A stretch of 19,428 bases of DNA from an uncultured Micrococcales bacterium (lineage in GTDB: Bacteria > Actinomycetota > Actinomycetes > Actinomycetales > Microbacteriaceae): positions 1 to 19,428 of the forward strand of contig CAITNA010000178.1 in NCBI GenBank assembly GCA_903893675.1. Reading direction: 5' to 3'. A program made the position numbers and the translations under genes. How positions within the stretch are numbered: position 1 is the stretch's first letter; every line of letters begins with the position of its first letter. The notes beneath the pieces were generated by a model. That model was given only the letters and a program-made list of their open reading frames with translations, made no database searches and was not told the origin of the DNA. This document shows positions 7,948 to 15,165 of the stretch, piece by piece.

Positions 7948-8115
7948 ATGACAAGAAATCTGAAACGCCTGTTGAGCGATGATCGGGGCGACGTGCCAGG
8001 TTGGGTGCTGATCACCATCATGACTGCTGGATTAGTGGTGCTGATGTGGTCGATCGCTGCTCCGGCGCTCAGGGGCATTTTCGAGCAGGCGTTGAACAAG
8101 GTTGCCGCTTTCTAA
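7948..8115 (+). CDS. Small Flp-like pilin candidate (55 aa)
   Basis: A short peptide just after tadC, in the position of the major Flp pilin in Tad operons. The translation begins MTRNLKRLLSDDRGDVPGWV and continues with one hydrophobic helix (LITIMTAGLVVLMWSIAAPA), then LRGIFEQALNKVAAF. The basic leader ending in Gly14 followed by a hydrophobic stretch fits a class III prepilin, with cleavage after Gly14. However, the Glu expected five residues after the cut is Trp (G-DVPGW), whereas two TadE-like neighbours keep Glu there. AAAGGA lies 5 nt before the ATG. It is predicted to form or cap the pilus fibre; that is inference from position and shape. Confidence 0.8.
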   Translation: MTRNLKRLLSDDRGDVPGWVLITIMTAGLVVLMWSIAAPALRGIFEQALNKVAAF

Positions 8116-8464
8116 CCGCACGGATGAGCGGGGTTCGGCGGTCGTCGAATTCGTGCTGATGCTCGTTCCGTTCGTAGTTCTGGCAACAGCCCAGCTCAAC
8201 TGGCTCGCAGACGTGATCGAACGCTCCGAACTAAGGGCAGTGGCGGTCGAGTCGGTTCGCTATGCCGCTCTGGCCGATGTCTCGCCTACAGAGGCGAGAT
8301 CCGCGTTGGATAAGCGGCTAGCCAGGTTCGCTGGGGCATCTGGGGTGTTGAGCTTTGGCCCTCAGGATGCGGTTTCAATCAGGTTTCCCAGTCATCAGTG
8401 GCTGCCGTGGTCGGCAGGATCTTTGGAGGTGCGCAGTTTTGCTCAGGCTGAACTTGCCGGCTAG
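8102..8464 (+). CDS. tadE: TadE-like pseudopilin 1
   Basis: A predicted minor pilin or pilus-assembly protein anchored by one N-terminal helix. It has 120 residues: hydrophilic leader ending DERG, then SAVVEFVLMLVPFVVLATAQ. The G-SAVVE pattern is a class III prepilin cleavage site with Glu at +5. The TadE core continues LNWLADVIERSELRAVAVES. The only workable start is TTG at 8102: an in-frame TGA lies just upstream and the next starts fall inside the helix. It overlaps the pilin gene by 14 bases and has only a poorly spaced AAGG, so translation probably depends on the upstream gene. Confidence 0.85.
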   Translation: MPLSNRTDERGSAVVEFVLMLVPFVVLATAQLNWLADVIERSELRAVAVESVRYAALADVSPTEARSALDKRLARFAGASGVLSFGPQDAVSIRFPSHQWLPWSAGSLEVRSFAQAELAG

Positions 8465-8840
8465 TCGCTGCCGTCGAATCTGGCGTCGCGCTTCGGGGCG
8501 CAGGCTCGAGACTCTTCAATCTGAGCAAGGCAACGCCATCGTGGAGTTCGTGGTGGTCGGGGTTGGCCTTCAACTTGCACTGCTTGCTCTCGTGACTTCG
8601 CTTGCCGCCCAGGCCGACTCGCAATCGGCGGCCGATCTCATGGCACGGCAAGCGCTGCGAGCATTGCAACTCGGTGTTCAGCCTGCCGATTTGAAAGTGC
8701 AGCTAAACGAACTTTCGAGCACTTTCGGGCTGAGCGCCTCCGACTACTCGCTCGAGACCGCTGGCGATTGCTCGAGCAAGGTATCGGTCGTGGCACAGGT
8801 GAGAATGGCGAAGGCAAAACTTGAAGCTCCATGCAACTAA
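8439..8840 (+). CDS. TadE-like pseudopilin 2 (Rv3655c-position)
   Basis: A predicted secreted minor pilin of 133 residues. A very basic leader (ASRCRRIWRRASGRR) precedes EQGNAIVEFVVVGVGLQLAL, with a G-NAIVE prepilin cleavage motif and one hydrophobic helix. The C-terminal part is soluble and has two cysteines (GDCSSK and the final EAPCN) that could pair outside the cell. I chose the TTG at 8439 because GGAGGT lies 8 nt ahead. The longest frame starts at 8355, but those residues have no pilin character and overlap TadE 1 heavily. With the chosen start it overlaps TadE 1 by 26 bases. Confidence 0.8.
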   Translation: MLRLNLPASRCRRIWRRASGRRLETLQSEQGNAIVEFVVVGVGLQLALLALVTSLAAQADSQSAADLMARQALRALQLGVQPADLKVQLNELSSTFGLSASDYSLETAGDCSSKVSVVAQVRMAKAKLEAPCN

Positions 8841-9195
8841 TTGCAAGCTGCGTTCAGACACTGGCTCGACCATGCCGCTTATGGTTGGCATCGCGCTGCT
8901 GATTCTTTCGATGTCGTTGATCTTGGTCGATGTCGCTGGCTCGTTCGCATTTCGGCAGCGACTGCAGTTCTTTGCCGATCAACTTTCACTCGAGGCAGCA
9001 GCCGACCCCACGCAAAGTCTTGAGCAGTTGGAGATGACGCTCGGCGAGAGCATCCGTGTGCCGTTGCAATCAAGCAAGTTGGACGTTCAGGGTAGCGATG
9101 CGGTTGTCAACCTGTGTGCCAATTGGCAGGCGGCTGTGATTATGCCGTTCGTGCCACAGTCGAGCAAAATCTGCGTGACTGCGAACGCCCGTTAG
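8821..9195 (+). CDS. TadE/TadG-like protein 3 (Rv3654c-position)
   Basis: The last gene of the pilus operon, 124 residues. A short polar N-terminus (MKLHATNCKLRSDTGS) leads into one membrane helix (TMPLMVGIALLILSMSLILV). Next comes the FRQRLQFFADQLSLEAAADP segment typical of Rv3654c-type proteins, then a soluble tail with a cysteine pair (NLCANW and SKICVT). The +5 residue after the presumed Gly is not Glu, so it may not be processed as a prepilin. The start is TTG at 8821 with GAAGG 6 nt upstream; an in-frame TGA at 8800 excludes anything longer. It overlaps TadE 2 by 20 bases. It ends 10 bp from the convergent amylase gene with no terminator visible between. Confidence 0.72.
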   Translation: MKLHATNCKLRSDTGSTMPLMVGIALLILSMSLILVDVAGSFAFRQRLQFFADQLSLEAAADPTQSLEQLEMTLGESIRVPLQSSKLDVQGSDAVVNLCANWQAAVIMPFVPQSSKICVTANAR

Positions 9196-9205
9196 CTCTC
9201 TCGAC

Positions 9206-11233
9206 TTACGGAATCGTGACCATTGCAACGTTGCTCGTTGCAATCGCACCACTGGTGGTCTTGCTGATTGCAACGAATGCGATCTTCTTGCCGTGCAGAG
9301 CCTTGGTGTAGTCCCAGTAGAGGCGGTAAGCCGCTGCGTCGTCGCTGCCCAGGAAGGTCCAGGTCTTTGCGCCTGGCATCTTGAGTGCGAACGAAACGGT
9401 TGCTGGGTCTGAGGTCGCCAAAGTTGCGCTCAGGTTTACGGTCTTGTTGTCGCGGTCGAAGTCGAACGACAGAACCGGCTTTACTGCAGTGGTTGCCGCA
9501 GGCAGCTGGTTCTCGGCGCGAAGAACGATGCTCGAGTATGCAGGAACCGTGATGGTCAGGTTGCCTGTTGCATCGCTGGTTGCATCCGAGCCGGTGCCCC
9601 AGACGCTCTTGAACAGCGTGTTAGGCGTGCTGGTTGGAATGGTCAGGGTTTTGTCGGTCTTAGCGTTGTTGAAGCCAACCAAGAACTCGCGACGATCTGC
9701 CGCATCAATGCGGCTAACGGCAGCAATGCCGGAGTCTCCACCGCGGAAGATCTCGGCACCCGATGCAAGCGCTGGGTACTTCACGCGAAGGGCGTTCAGG
9801 TCGGTGATGCGCTTCATGATCGGGTTGTCGGTGATGGTCAGTGAAGAGCCGCTGCCAATTGCCGGGCCAGTCACACGAGGCTCAACCTTCCAGTCGCCTG
9901 CCTGGGTGGGGAACATGTCTTCGCGGGCGGCCTTGTCGCCACCCCAGCCGATCATGCCGACCTCGTCGCCGTAGTAAACGCTTGGGGTTCCGCGGTTCAG
10001 GAACATCAGGTCGTGAGCTAGGAGGTCAGCCTTCAACAGGGTTGCGGTTGTGGCTCCGGCGTGTAGCAGGTTGTAGCCCACGCGACCCATGTCGTGATTT
10101 CCGAGGAAGGTCACCAGGTTGTAAGCGTTCTTGGTCGCGGTGGTGAACTTGTCGTCGTTGTTCAAGATGTACATCAGGTTGCCGGCATCGCCGTCGCCAC
10201 CTGCGTAGGCAACCGCATCGGTCTGGAACGCGAAGTCGAGAGCCGAAGGCAAACCGCGGTTGCGAACGTAACCACTCAAGGTGTCAGCGTTCGAGTCGAA
10301 GAACTCACCGAATGCGGTGACCTTTGGCTTATTGGCAGCTGTAGCCGAAACGATCTTCGGCCACCACTTTGCGAAGAATGCGTCGTCGACGTGCTTGGCC
10401 GTGTCAACGCGGAACGCATCGACGCCGTAGTTGTTGACCCACTGCGAATAGACATCGGCGAAGCCGTTGACGACCTCGGCGTTCTCGGTCTTGACATCGT
10501 CGAGGCCGAAGAAGTCTCCGTTCTGATACTGGAACTTGTTGCTCCAGTCTTGAACGTCTCCGTTGTTGTGGTAGTTGGTTAGCTTGTTCAGCCATGCAGG
10601 GTTCTTTGCAGCCTGCATGCCAGCAGGAATGTAAGCGGTGCCGAAGCCCTTGTACTTGATGATGTCGGCGGTGTGGTTCATGACGATGTCGAGAACCACC
10701 TTCATGCCGAGTGAGTGTGCGCAGGTAACCATGTCTTTGAAGTCAGCGTTGGTTCCCCAGTGCGGGTCGATGTTCAAGAAGTCGGTGATCCAGTAGCCGT
10801 GGTATGCGGCAGAGTCACCTTGCACATACTGCTGTTTGAACGGTGGGGTCACCCAAACAGTAGTGAAGCCCATGTTGTGAATGCGTGCGAGACCGGTTCC
10901 GGTGGTGCAGCCGCCGGTTAGACCCTTGAGGTCACCACCGTGATAGTAAGAATCGCTGGTTGGGTCAAATCCATCCGTGGATGGGGTGCCGCCAACGATG
11001 CCTGCGTGATCATTCGAGGTGTCACCGTTTGCATAACGGTCGGTCATCACGAAGTAGATGCTGTCGCTGGCTAGGCCGTTGCGAACCTCGGGCTGAGCGA
11101 GGGCTGCGGCTTCGGTTGCAGTCGGCGCTGCAACAGTGGATGCGTTGGCTGAATAGGCGATGCCAGGTGCCGCAAGAGCGAGCAGTGAGGCAATGGCGAG
11201 GCTGTACTTGGTGACTTTACGCAGATTAGGCAT
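9206..11233 (-). CDS. Secreted alpha-amylase-family glycoside hydrolase (GH13)
   Basis: An exported retaining alpha-glucan hydrolase of 675 residues. A signal peptide (1-~31, core YSLAIASLLALAAPGIAYSA) is followed by the (beta/alpha)8 barrel (~57-480) with the conserved regions: DIVMNH (182-187), DAFRVDTAKHV (272-282, nucleophile Asp277), AFGEFF (308-312, acid/base Glu310) and FLGNHD (376-381, His380 and Asp381). GFTTVWVTPPF and YHGYWITDFLNIDPHWG are typical of amylases and neopullulanase-like enzymes. A C-terminal beta domain (~485-575) and an extra beta-rich module (~580-675, possibly Ig-like or carbohydrate-binding) follow. The exact linkage specificity cannot be told. The ATG sits 6 nt after GATAAT, which overlaps the stop of the upstream MFS gene. 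Read-through from the MFS gene is also possible. Confidence 0.93.
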   Translation of the reverse strand: MPNLRKVTKYSLAIASLLALAAPGIAYSANASTVAAPTATEAAALAQPEVRNGLASDSIYFVMTDRYANGDTSNDHAGIVGGTPSTDGFDPTSDSYYHGGDLKGLTGGCTTGTGLARIHNMGFTTVWVTPPFKQQYVQGDSAAYHGYWITDFLNIDPHWGTNADFKDMVTCAHSLGMKVVLDIVMNHTADIIKYKGFGTAYIPAGMQAAKNPAWLNKLTNYHNNGDVQDWSNKFQYQNGDFFGLDDVKTENAEVVNGFADVYSQWVNNYGVDAFRVDTAKHVDDAFFAKWWPKIVSATAANKPKVTAFGEFFDSNADTLSGYVRNRGLPSALDFAFQTDAVAYAGGDGDAGNLMYILNNDDKFTTATKNAYNLVTFLGNHDMGRVGYNLLHAGATTATLLKADLLAHDLMFLNRGTPSVYYGDEVGMIGWGGDKAAREDMFPTQAGDWKVEPRVTGPAIGSGSSLTITDNPIMKRITDLNALRVKYPALASGAEIFRGGDSGIAAVSRIDAADRREFLVGFNNAKTDKTLTIPTSTPNTLFKSVWGTGSDATSDATGNLTITVPAYSSIVLRAENQLPAATTAVKPVLSFDFDRDNKTVNLSATLATSDPATVSFALKMPGAKTWTFLGSDDAAAYRLYWDYTKALHGKKIAFVAISKTTSGAIATSNVAMVTIP

Positions 11234-11239
11234 TTGCCA

Positions 11240-11245
11240 ATTATC
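11240..11245 (-). promoter_or_regulatory. Candidate -10 of the amylase gene (leaderless)
   Basis: GATAAT on the minus strand, then TGGCAA and the amylase ATG. The hexamer shares base 11245 with the last base of the MFS stop codon, so the promoter is embedded in the end of that gene. Confidence 0.6.
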
Positions 11246-12435
11246 TAGGACTTTGTTGGGCTTTTCGCATAGATAGGGATGTAGCGATAGAGCAGCCAGA
11301 CCGAGCCGAGGCCAAGCACACCGAAGCTCGCCATGCCGGCTGCCAGACCAATGGTTGCGGCCATGAGCGACAGAACTGGCGGGGCAGCGGCAACCCCGGT
11401 GTCGATTAGCAGGCGGTAGCCGGCGAGAAACTCAGAGCGCGCGTCTGCGGGGGCGAGGTCACTGCCAAGGGTGAGCACCAGGCCCGAGCCGAGCCCGTTG
11501 GCCAGCGACATCAACACTGCGATAACCAGGAACATCGGCTCGTTGGTTGCAAGGAATAGCCCGATGTGAGTCAGACCCAACCCGATCATGGTTGGCACGG
11601 CAGAAGCTCGGCGACCGAAGCGGTCCATGATTTGCCCGGATGTATAGAACAGTGCGAAGTCGATGATCGCCGCGATGCCGATATAGAAAGTCGACTTATC
11701 TGGCGACATGCCAATCACGATGGCCCAAAGCGGCAGACCAATTTGTCGAGTGGTGCGAAGAACGCCGATCATCATGGCGCCGACGCCAACCGTCGCAAGC
11801 TTCTTGCGCTCGCGGTTTGCAATGTGGAAGGTGTGACGAAGTGGCGACTCGCTCGGTTCGAAGACGCGGTCATCATTGGTGGTGACAAGCGAGATTGCTG
11901 TGGCAACCCAGACCACCAAGCTGAAAACGAAAATCGCAGGAACACCGAAAAGCGCAATGATGCCTGCGCTAACCAGTGGGCCGATGAATGCACCTGCGCG
12001 GAAAGTTCCACCGAGCAGCGAAAGAGCGCGTGCACGGTGACTGTGCGGCACGTGTTCGGTCATGTATGCGTGGCGCGCGAGATAGAACACCGCGCTCGAT
12101 GAGCCGACGACGGTGACTGCCAGACCGAGCACGAAAATGTTCTGAACCAAGAAGCCGAGCAACACCGCGACAAAGGCAGAAACTGAGGCCCAGGCCATGG
12201 CCTTGCGCTCACCGATTCGGGCAACCAAGCGCGCAGCCGGCAGGTCAGCAAGCAACAGGCCCAGCATCACGAGGCCGGCAACGAAGCCTGCAACCGGGAT
12301 GCTCGCACCGAGGCGCTCCGCGCTCGCGGGAATTACAGGAATCAGCGCATACTCACCGATCGAATAGAGCGTCGACGGAATGAACACCGAACCGACCAGG
12401 CTGGCAATCCTGAATGGGGGCGTTGGGTTCGGCAC
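11245..12435 (-). CDS. MFS transporter
   Basis: A 396-residue polytopic membrane protein with about 12 hydrophobic segments in two halves, the usual length for the family. The N-terminal half shows the loop 2-3 motif as DLPAARLVARIGERK (~64-78), and the C-terminal half repeats it as GQIMDRFGRR. These are the motif A signature of major facilitator antiporters or facilitators. The substrate is unknown: family features suggest a drug or small-metabolite exporter, while its neighbour, a starch-degrading enzyme, would fit sugar uptake. Neither is shown by sequence. It begins with GTG 6 nt after GATAAT and has no ribosome binding site. The head lies 32 bp from the divergent prfB. Confidence 0.88.
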   Translation of the reverse strand: MPNPTPPFRIASLVGSVFIPSTLYSIGEYALIPVIPASAERLGASIPVAGFVAGLVMLGLLLADLPAARLVARIGERKAMAWASVSAFVAVLLGFLVQNIFVLGLAVTVVGSSSAVFYLARHAYMTEHVPHSHRARALSLLGGTFRAGAFIGPLVSAGIIALFGVPAIFVFSLVVWVATAISLVTTNDDRVFEPSESPLRHTFHIANRERKKLATVGVGAMMIGVLRTTRQIGLPLWAIVIGMSPDKSTFYIGIAAIIDFALFYTSGQIMDRFGRRASAVPTMIGLGLTHIGLFLATNEPMFLVIAVLMSLANGLGSGLVLTLGSDLAPADARSEFLAGYRLLIDTGVAAAPPVLSLMAATIGLAAGMASFGVLGLGSVWLLYRYIPIYAKSPTKS

Positions 12436-12441
12436 CCGTCA

Positions 12442-12447
12442 ATTATC
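12442..12447 (-). promoter_or_regulatory. Candidate -10 of the MFS gene (leaderless)
   Basis: GATAAT on the minus strand, 6 nt before the GTG start. It is inside the 32-bp gap shared with prfB, so its upstream contacts must lie within the prfB promoter and coding start. Confidence 0.6.
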
Positions 12448-12454
12448 GCCCGCC

Positions 12455-12460
12455 TAAACT
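12455..12460 (+). promoter_or_regulatory. Candidate -10 of prfB (leaderless)
   Basis: TAAACT, 7 nt before the prfB ATG at 12468. It is separated from the opposing MFS -10 by only 7 bp. Confidence 0.55.
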
Positions 12461-12467
12461 TGGAGCG

Positions 12468-13571
12468 ATGGCCGACCTCGATCTTTCCCAAGAACTCAAA
12501 GAATTGAGTTCGACGTTGGCATCTATCGCGCAGGTCATCGACCTGCCAAAGGTCGCGGCCGAGGTCGAGCAGTTGAAGCAGGCCGCAGGCGACCCAAATC
12601 TCTGGGATGACCAGGCCAATGCCCAAAAGGTCACCAGCGCTCTCTCGCAGAAGCAGGCCCTGCTCACCAAGGTTGCCGAGACTCAGAGCCGCCTTGCCGA
12701 CCTGCCAGTGCTGGTCGAGATGGCCAACGCCGAGAACGACGAAAACTCGCGCAAGGATGCCCGTGCCGAGCTGACCTCGCTCAGTGACGAGATCTCGAAG
12801 CTCGAGGTTCAAACCCTGCTCAACGGCGAGTTTGATTCACGCGGGGCAGTCGTGACGATTCGCTCGGGTGCCGGCGGCGACGATGCCACCGACTTTGCCG
12901 AAATGCTGCTTCGCATGTATCTGCGCTGGGCCGAGAAGCACAAATACCCAGTTCAGGTTCTCGACACCTCTTATGCCGAGGGTGCCGGCATCAAGTCGGC
13001 GACCTTCGAGGTCGACGCTCCTTTTGCTTTTGGCACGCTGAGCGTCGAGGGAGGAACTCACCGCCTCGTGCGCATGAGTCCGTTCAATGCTGCCGGCAAA
13101 CGTCAGACCTCGTTCGCCGCTGTAGAGGTAGTGCCGCTGATCGAGCAGACCGACTCGATCGAGATTCCTGACGCCGAGGTGCGCGTCGATGTGTTCCGTT
13201 CATCCGGGCCTGGTGGTCAGTCGGTGAACACGACCGACTCGGCCGTTCGACTCACGCACATTCCAACCGGCATTGTGGTTTCTTGCCAGAACGAGAAGAG
13301 TCAGCTGCAAAACAAGGTGGCTGCGATGCGTGTGCTGCAGTCGCGCCTGCTCGAGATTCGTCGCCGCGAAGAGGAAGCCAAGAAGAAGCAGATCGCGGGC
13401 GACGTGAAGGCGAGCTGGGGCGAACAGATGCGCTCATACGTGCTCGCGCCTTATCAAATGGTCAAAGACCTGCGCACCGACTATGAGGTAAACAACCCGA
13501 GTGCCGTGTTTGACGGCGACCTAGACGGTTTCATTGCCGCTGGAATTCGTTGGCGCAAGTTAGCCTTGTAG
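12468..13571 (+). CDS. prfB: Peptide chain release factor 2
   Basis: Recognises UAA and UGA stop codons and triggers peptide release on the ribosome. It has 367 residues with an N-terminal helical domain (1-~115), RSGAGGDDATDFAEMLLRMY (132-151), the codon-recognition tripeptide SPF (204-206 in RMSPFNAAGKRQTSF) that distinguishes RF2 from RF1, and the catalytic GGQ (249-251 in SGPGGQSVNTTDSAVRLTH). The frame is continuous from the ATG: there is no in-frame UGA or frameshift site near codon 25, so the autoregulation known from E. coli is absent, as in many actinobacteria. The frame could extend to 12414, but this would run into the divergent MFS start, and homology begins at MADLDLSQEL. It heads the prfB-ftsE-ftsX-smpB cluster. 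Confidence 0.96.
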   Translation: MADLDLSQELKELSSTLASIAQVIDLPKVAAEVEQLKQAAGDPNLWDDQANAQKVTSALSQKQALLTKVAETQSRLADLPVLVEMANAENDENSRKDARAELTSLSDEISKLEVQTLLNGEFDSRGAVVTIRSGAGGDDATDFAEMLLRMYLRWAEKHKYPVQVLDTSYAEGAGIKSATFEVDAPFAFGTLSVEGGTHRLVRMSPFNAAGKRQTSFAAVEVVPLIEQTDSIEIPDAEVRVDVFRSSGPGGQSVNTTDSAVRLTHIPTGIVVSCQNEKSQLQNKVAAMRVLQSRLLEIRRREEEAKKKQIAGDVKASWGEQMRSYVLAPYQMVKDLRTDYEVNNPSAVFDGDLDGFIAAGIRWRKLAL

Positions 13572-13573
13572 CA

Positions 13574-14251
13574 ATGATTCGCATCGAAAACGTCAGCAAA
13601 AACTACCGTGGCTCGAACCGCCCGGCACTTGCTGACGTCTCGCTAGAAATCGAAAAGGGCGACTTCGTCTTTCTCGTCGGAGCTTCTGGCTCGGGCAAAT
13701 CCTCACTGCTTCGCCTGATTCTGCGCGAAGAGGTGCCATCGAGCGGTGCCGTGCACGTTCTCGGTGAAAACCTGGTCGGCATCCCAAGTCGCCGCATTCC
13801 GTTCTTTCGCCGCAAACTCGGCGTGGTATTTCAAGACTTCCGCCTGTTGCCAAACAAGACCGTCGGGCAGAACGTGGCTTTCAGCATGGAGGTCATCGGT
13901 CAGTCGGCCGGCCTGATTGAGGCTGCTGTTCCTGAGGTTCTTCGCCTTGTTGGCTTGGATGGCAAGGCCGACAGGCTGCCATCTGAACTATCCGGTGGCG
14001 AGCAACAGCGCGTGGCTCTTGCCCGCGCGATTGTGAACAAGCCGGCGATTTTGCTTGCCGATGAGCCAACCGGAAACCTCGACCCGAAGACCAGCGAAGA
14101 AATCATGACGCTCATTGATTCGATCAACCAATCGGGAACCACCGTTGTCATGGCAACCCACGACAGCGGAATTGTGAACCGATTCCGCAAGCGCGTGATC
14201 GAACTGCACGAGGGCAAGATCGTTCGCGATGAGAAGTCGGCGGGCTACTGA
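13574..14251 (+). CDS. ftsE: Cell division ATP-binding protein FtsE
   Basis: The cytoplasmic ATPase of the FtsEX complex, which sits at the division septum and, through FtsX, activates peptidoglycan hydrolases. It has 225 residues, the family norm. Motifs: Walker A GASGSGKSS (36-44), Q-loop VVFQDFRLLPNKTV with the FtsE-typical RLLP, signature LSGGEQQRVALARA (139-152), Walker B ILLADEP (159-165) and switch His196 in MATHD. The ATG at 13574 lies 2 nt after the prfB stop. A longer frame from 13550 overlaps prfB and adds nothing conserved. No ribosome binding site is clear, so coupling to prfB translation is likely. Confidence 0.96.
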   Translation: MIRIENVSKNYRGSNRPALADVSLEIEKGDFVFLVGASGSGKSSLLRLILREEVPSSGAVHVLGENLVGIPSRRIPFFRRKLGVVFQDFRLLPNKTVGQNVAFSMEVIGQSAGLIEAAVPEVLRLVGLDGKADRLPSELSGGEQQRVALARAIVNKPAILLADEPTGNLDPKTSEEIMTLIDSINQSGTTVVMATHDSGIVNRFRKRVIELHEGKIVRDEKSAGY

Positions 14252-15159
14252 TGCGCTTTGTGTGGAGCGAAGTTCGACAGGGCATCCGCCGCAATTTGTC
14301 GATGGTGATTTCGGTCATCCTGGTGACTTTTATTTCGCTGACCTTCGTTGGCACCGCTGGCCTGCTGCAGATGCAAATCGGCCAGATGAAGAACTACTGG
14401 TATGACAAGGCTCAGGTCGCGATTTATCTGTGCAGCAATGTTTCGCCTGCCGACGTTTGCCCGCAGGGCGAGGCCTCGGCTGACCTGAAGACAGCCGTCG
14501 AGAATGAGCTAAAGTCGCCGACGCTCGCGCCCTACATTCAGCGCTACTACTTCGAAGACCACGCGGCTGCCTACCAAAAGTTCCAGCAGGAATTCGCTGG
14601 CAACTCGGTCGCCAAGTATGTAACCGCCGAGCAGCTGAACGAGACCTACTGGGTCAAGCTCAAGAACCCTGCGCAGAGCGCAATCATCACCGAGAGCTTC
14701 ACCGGTTTTGCCGGCGTCGAAGAGGTTCGCGACCAGCGCAGCTACCTCGACCAGATTTTCGGCATCTTGAACGCGGCCTCAATTGCGGCAATCTCGGTTG
14801 CAACTCTGATGCTCGCCTCGGCCGCACTGCTTATCTCGACCACGATTCGCCTGAGCGCCTTCGCCCGCCGCCGCGAACTGGGAATCATGCGCCTGGTCGG
14901 TGCAAGCAACTTCTACATTCAGCTGCCGTTCATCCTTGAAGGTGTCTTTGCGGCCATCATTGGCAGCCTGCTCGCCAGCGGGGCAGTGGTCGCCATCGTT
15001 CAGTTCTTCGTTCAGGGCTACCTCGCCCAGCAGTTGCCGTTCACCAATTTTGTCGGGCTCGGCTCTGCACTTCTGATTGTGCCCGCGCTGATTGGTGCCG
15101 GCGTGATCCTTGCGGCTGCCGCGAGCGGCCTAGCAATTCGCCGTTATCTGCGAATATAG
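14251..15159 (+). CDS. ftsX: Cell division protein FtsX
   Basis: The membrane partner of FtsE. It passes the ATPase cycle across the membrane to cell-wall hydrolases. It has 302 residues: a cytoplasmic start MRFVWSEVRQGIRRNLSMV, membrane segment 1 (~20-42), a large extracellular domain (~45-170) and three C-terminal segments (~172-196, ~222-250, ~270-295) around the conserved RRRELGIMRLVGASNFYIQL coupling region. The extracellular domain carries two cysteines (YLCSN and DVCPQ), likely a disulfide. The ATG shares one base with the ftsE stop (TGATG), so translation is coupled. Confidence 0.95.
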   Translation: MRFVWSEVRQGIRRNLSMVISVILVTFISLTFVGTAGLLQMQIGQMKNYWYDKAQVAIYLCSNVSPADVCPQGEASADLKTAVENELKSPTLAPYIQRYYFEDHAAAYQKFQQEFAGNSVAKYVTAEQLNETYWVKLKNPAQSAIITESFTGFAGVEEVRDQRSYLDQIFGILNAASIAAISVATLMLASAALLISTTIRLSAFARRRELGIMRLVGASNFYIQLPFILEGVFAAIIGSLLASGAVVAIVQFFVQGYLAQQLPFTNFVGLGSALLIVPALIGAGVILAAAASGLAIRRYLRI

Positions 15160-15165
15160 GTTCTT

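Noticed and set aside
9196..9205. Bidirectional terminator between the pilus operon and the amylase gene
   Set aside because: Ten bases with no hairpin-forming sequence that I can see.
9381..9974. 197-codon plus-strand open frame inside the amylase gene
   Set aside because: Low-complexity Val/Ser/Ala translation with no domain; the opposite strand encodes an intact GH13 enzyme with catalytic residues.
11566..12102. 178-codon plus-strand open frame
   Set aside because: Antisense to the MFS transporter, with a polar, repeat-free translation and no ribosome binding site or -10 before it.
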